Shown here piece after piece: positions 29,600 to 32,366 of a stretch of 32,366 bases of DNA. The first letter of the stretch is position 1. Each line of letters begins with the position of its first letter. Under the pieces are notes generated by a model. That model was not told the DNA's origin, did no database searches, and saw only the letters and a list, made by a program, of their open reading frames with translations. Source of the DNA: Gammaproteobacteria bacterium (lineage in GTDB: Bacteria > Pseudomonadota > Gammaproteobacteria > DRLM01); the NCBI GenBank assembly GCA_023266095.1, contig JAHFRV010000036.1, positions 1 to 32,366 on the forward strand, read 5' to 3'. Position numbers and translations under genes: made by a program.

Positions 29600-30484
29600 C
29601 TAGCGAATGTCACTGAGCAGCTGATCCATCATATGTTCCGCCTGCGCGGCGTAGCCGCCGCCGAATAAATTGAAATGATTCAGCACGTGATAGAGATTGT
29701 AGAGTTGCTTGCGCAGCGCGTAACCGTCATGCAGGGGATAGTGGTCGCGATAGGCCGCGTAAAAGCGCGGCGAAAAGCCGCCGAACAATTCGGTCATGGC
29801 GAGATCGGTTTCGCGATCGCCGTAATACACCGCCGGATCGAAGAGGACGGGCTCGCCGGTGGCCAGTGTCGCGTAATTACCCGACCAGAGATCACCGTGT
29901 AGTAGTGACGCGGTCGGTGCATGATTTCTCAACAAATCCGCGGCGGCTTCGAGCAAGTGTTCGCCTTTGCGGCGTAGCGCGGCGCCACAACCGCGTTGCG
30001 CGGCGAGTTGCAATTGATAACCCAGTCGTCGCTCGCGCCAGAATTCCGGCCAATCACCGCAGGGGCTGTTGAGCTGCGGTGTTGTGCCGATGGTGTTGTC
30101 GCGATGCCAACCGAAACGCGGCGCGGTGTGGCGATGCAGCGCGGCGAGTTGCGTGCCCAGGCGTTCGGCACTGTCAGCGTGTTCGCGGCCCAAGGGCAGA
30201 TATTCGAGGACCAAATAGGCCGCTTCGCCGCTGATGCCCCAACAAACCGGTGCGGGGACACGGATCGCGCCGCTGTCGGCAAGGGCCTGCAAACCTTCCG
30301 CTTCCGCGACGAACATCTCGCTGACCGCGGCGTCATTGAGTTTGACGAAGTATTGCGCGTCCGCGCTTTCGGTGACGTGGGTTTGGTTGATGCAACCACC
30401 ACCTACCGCCCGTTGCCGGACCGAGCTGAAGCGCCGTCCGGTGGCGGCGCCGATGGCTGCATCAATAGAGGACCAGGAAACCAT
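29600..30484 (-). CDS. Fructosamine-3-kinase family protein
   Basis: This 294-residue protein-kinase-like enzyme is predicted to phosphorylate the sugar of glycated amines or proteins, which then detach, so it acts as a deglycation repair enzyme. The P-loop region reads AVGGGCINQTH, with Cys31 at the redox-active position described for plant and human FN3K. LLHGDLWSGN (His196, Asp198) is the catalytic loop. FDPAVYYGDRETDLAM is the metal-binding motif, equivalent to the kinase DFG. Length fits the bacterial YniA-like group (about 290). The ATG at 30484 has no clear Shine-Dalgarno site. It lies about 125 bp downstream of tal on the same strand, so co-transcription is possible. Sugar metabolism next door makes the pairing sensible. 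Confidence 0.9.
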   Translation of the reverse strand: MVSWSSIDAAIGAATGRRFSSVRQRAVGGGCINQTHVTESADAQYFVKLNDAAVSEMFVAEAEGLQALADSGAIRVPAPVCWGISGEAAYLVLEYLPLGREHADSAERLGTQLAALHRHTAPRFGWHRDNTIGTTPQLNSPCGDWPEFWRERRLGYQLQLAAQRGCGAALRRKGEHLLEAAADLLRNHAPTASLLHGDLWSGNYATLATGEPVLFDPAVYYGDRETDLAMTELFGGFSPRFYAAYRDHYPLHDGYALRKQLYNLYHVLNHFNLFGGGYAAQAEHMMDQLLSDIR

Positions 30485-30545
30485 GATGGTGAATGGTGTT
30501 TGGTAGGTATGGTTTTTATTGTAATAGAAATTGTCAGTGCTGCGC

Positions 30546-30579
30546 CTGCCCTGCGCGAGGCTTGGCTGGCGCAGAGCAG
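30546..30579 (-). terminator. Weak hairpin between tal and the fructosamine-kinase gene
   Basis: CTGCCCTGCGC at 30546-30556 pairs with GCGCAGAGCAG at 30569-30579, with one mismatch and a 12-base loop. It lies just downstream of tal on the minus strand. No T-run follows on that strand, so termination would be partial at best. Confidence 0.35.
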
Positions 30580-30609
30580 GTAGCGAGATGCTGAGGGAAG
30601 CGTTGCGGG

Positions 30610-31761
30610 TTATCCCGCGGCGCGGACGTTGGTATTATGAAATGCGCTCAGTTTGGTGGCGATCGCCGCGAGCAGATTGTCGAAGGATTTGGCGAAGGAT
30701 TTGACACCCTCGTCTTCCAGTTGTTGAGTGATCGCCGCGAGGTCGAGGCCGGCGGTTTTGAGCGCGGCGAGTTGGGCATGCGCTTCATCCCAACCCGTCA
30801 GGAGGGTGGTTTGTGGCCGGCCGTGTTGCTTGTACGCGGCATAGGTGGCCGGCGGTATGGTGTTAACGGTATGGGGTCCGATCAGCGTCTCTATATACAT
30901 CACATCACTGTAGTTGGGGTTCTTGACGCCGGTGCTGGCCCATAACAGGCGTTGGGCGGCGGCGCCCGCCTGCTTAAGGTTGTCAAAGCGCGGCGAGTTG
31001 AATAGGTGTTGATACCACTCGTAGGCCACTTTCGCGTTGGCAATGGCGATTTTTCCTTGCAGATTTTGTAACTGCTCACGTTCTGGGCCGGTGGCCTTCG
31101 CTATACGTTCGTCGAGTAATTTGTCTACTGTGGAATCGACGCGACTGACAAAGAAGCTTGCCACCGAGGCGATGCCACTCACCGGCAGGCCGCGCCGCAG
31201 ACGCGCATCCAAGCCGGCGATATAGGCCTCGGTGACCGCTTTATATCGCTCCACCGAGAACAGCAGGGTGACGTTGACATTCAGCCCTTCCGCAGTCAGT
31301 TTCTCGAAGGCGACCACCCCTTCGCGGGTGGCCGGTACTTTGATCATCAGGTTGGCGCGGCCGACCCGTTTCCAGAGGCTGAGCGCTTCGGCGACTGTGG
31401 CCTCGGTGTCGTAAGCGAGATCGGGCGAGACTTCCAGGCTCACCATGCCGTCTTGACCCTGGCTGGACTTGTATACCGGGCTCAATAAATCGGCGGCGGC
31501 TTGAATGTCTTCGATGGCCAAGCTGAAGAAGGCCTCGCGCACATCGGGTTTGTGCGCCCCGCGGCTGAAACGGGCCAGGGCCTCATCATAATCCTTGGAG
31601 GCCGCGATGGCTTTCTCGAAAATGGTGGGATTGGAAGTGATGCCCCGCAACCCGTCATTCTCGATCATGCCCGCTAATTCACCGGAGCGTAGCATCTTGC
31701 GTTCGATGTTGTCGTACCAGACGCTTTGGCCGAATTCCTGTAGGCGTTTGAGTGGGTTCAT
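30610..31761 (-). CDS. tal: Transaldolase
   Basis: This 383-residue cytoplasmic enzyme of the non-oxidative pentose phosphate pathway moves a dihydroxyacetone unit between sugar phosphates. It forms a Schiff base on Lys141 in NLMIKVPATREG. The N-terminal GLRGITSNPTIFEKAI carries the other active-site signature. Length and motifs match the larger transaldolase subfamily (about 360-385 residues) seen in actinobacteria, cyanobacteria and some proteobacteria, rather than the 317-residue E. coli TalB type. The ATG at 31761 has AAGGAG 7 bases upstream. The fructosamine-kinase gene follows on the same strand. Confidence 0.94.
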   Translation of the reverse strand: MNPLKRLQEFGQSVWYDNIERKMLRSGELAGMIENDGLRGITSNPTIFEKAIAASKDYDEALARFSRGAHKPDVREAFFSLAIEDIQAAADLLSPVYKSSQGQDGMVSLEVSPDLAYDTEATVAEALSLWKRVGRANLMIKVPATREGVVAFEKLTAEGLNVNVTLLFSVERYKAVTEAYIAGLDARLRRGLPVSGIASVASFFVSRVDSTVDKLLDERIAKATGPEREQLQNLQGKIAIANAKVAYEWYQHLFNSPRFDNLKQAGAAAQRLLWASTGVKNPNYSDVMYIETLIGPHTVNTIPPATYAAYKQHGRPQTTLLTGWDEAHAQLAALKTAGLDLAAITQQLEDEGVKSFAKSFDNLLAAIATKLSAFHNTNVRAAG

Positions 31762-32033
31762 GCAGCTTCTCCTTCAATGGCGCATCAAAGCTTTGGATAT
31801 CTACCGAGGTTATCGGCGACTGGGGCATGAGGTTGAGGGCGGGCGGGGTATAGTGCTGTGACCCCTGCTTTTGCCGATGAGTTCCTTATTAGTTCCAGAG
31901 GCTGACATCCTTTCATGAATAAGCCTACACTTAAGGGACCTATTATTTATTCAGCGCTTCCTTAATTTAATATAGATTAAATGACTAGCTTAACGTAGAG
32001 AAATCGACCTTGCGGGTAAGGGAGGAACGAGTT

Positions 32034-32246
32034 ATGTACTTAAAACATAAGGTATCAGGTTCGTTGGTAGAAGTCTTGGACATGGCCGCGTTGAGTGACC
32101 CCTGTCGGGGGTACTTGGCCGGGCGGTTCCATGCCGGCGAGGAAATGCAGGATCCCTCGGATTTCGCCAAGGGTGAGCTGAGTTTTCCCTCGGGCGAGGA
32201 TCTGCCACGTTGCTGGAAGGATCCACGTTATAAAAATGTGATGTAA
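32034..32246 (+). CDS. Small conserved-looking hypothetical protein
   Basis: This 70-residue soluble protein runs from ATG 32034, chosen over an upstream in-frame ATG (32010) because GGAGG at 32021-32025 lies 8 bases before it. It begins YLKHKVSGSLVEVLD and ends FPSGEDLPRCWKDPRY. The middle, GRFHAGEEMQDP, looks well structured. No known domain is recognised. The gap before it (31762-32033) is AT-rich near the gene; TATAGA-like sequence occurs without a good -35. The stop codon is immediately followed by an IS end, so the native C-terminus may have been slightly altered. Confidence 0.7.
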   Translation: MYLKHKVSGSLVEVLDMAALSDPCRGYLAGRFHAGEEMQDPSDFAKGELSFPSGEDLPRCWKDPRYKNVM

Positions 32247-32249
32247 CTA

Positions 32250-32366
32250 GGGCCTGTTGACGTTTCACATGGGCAGCCATAGAAATCCGCAGGCTAGAGC
32301 GACCATGCTCTGGTAGTTTCTCTTCAATTTGTCATACCTTGTCGCGATCGACCGAAAGTGCTTGAG
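32250..32366 (-). mobile_element. IS5-family insertion sequence, partial (runs off the window)
   Basis: The element's outer end is GGGCCTGTTGAC at 32250-32261, bordered by CTAG (32247-32250). A CTAG target fits the IS427-like group of the IS5 family. The transposase 3' end begins 15 bases inside. Only one end is in the window, so the length and the second inverted repeat cannot be checked. Confidence 0.75.
32265..32366 (-). CDS. IS5-family transposase, C-terminal fragment
   Basis: The last 33 codons and stop of a transposase are read leftward from the window edge. The translation contains FRSIATRYDKLKRNYQ followed by a hydrophobic LACGFLWL end. This is the familiar C-terminus of IS5-family (DDE) transposases: the R-x-I-A-T-R-Y-D-K block followed by a short hydrophobic helix. 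The N-terminal part and catalytic residues lie outside the window, so activity cannot be judged. Confidence 0.85.
   Translation of the reverse strand, partial: LKHFRSIATRYDKLKRNYQSMVALACGFLWLPM

Overview
The window reads as a piece of a GC-rich (about 60% by eye) gammaproteobacterial chromosome. The strongest clue is gene order: ponA (minus strand) divergent from pilMNOPQ, then aroK, aroB, a DamX-like ATPase/SPOR gene, gltB, gltD and hemE. This is the order known from Pseudomonas aeruginosa and many other gammaproteobacteria. The source is probably an environmental lineage rather than a classical enteric or pseudomonad, because extra genes and many intergenic repeats interrupt the backbone. 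The exact taxon cannot be told from the sequence.

Layout. 1-432: repeat-bearing intergenic DNA. 433-2898: two TCA-cycle genes, mdh and gltA. 3016-6105 (minus): a conserved hypothetical gene downstream of ponA (PBP1A), converging on gltA across a large palindrome. 6260-11258: the type IV pilus alignment and secretin operon pilMNOPQ, with 4-bp ATGA overlaps between M/N, N/O and O/P. 11371-13458: a large Ig-like lipoprotein with calcium-loop-like repeats, inserted between pilQ and aroK. 13588-15588: aroK and aroB, separated by about 380 bp of repeats. 15609-18741: dgt, a small WGR-like gene and damX. 19007-20971: a secreted two-gene cassette, of which the first gene carries two frameshifts. 21198-28272: gltB, gltD and hemE. 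28516-29379: a methyltransferase-like protein of unknown role. 29600-31761 (minus): a fructosamine-kinase family gene and transaldolase. 32034-32246: a small conserved-looking gene. The window ends inside an IS5-family insertion sequence.

How the genes relate. mdh/gltA serve the TCA cycle. gltBD makes glutamate from glutamine and 2-oxoglutarate. hemE is a heme-pathway step, aroKB are shikimate-pathway steps, and tal belongs to the pentose phosphate pathway. ponA and damX act in cell-wall synthesis and division, while pilM-Q spans the same envelope. The least explained parts are the Ig/Ca-loop lipoprotein at the end of the pil operon, the secreted M15-like/HYR-like pair, and the intergenic repeats. 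The repeats comprise two large palindromes and a half copy of one family, two GGGTGGGTTA-type mosaics, a 48-bp-arm inverted repeat, and an orphan 15-bp IS end. No tRNA, rRNA or CRISPR array was seen.
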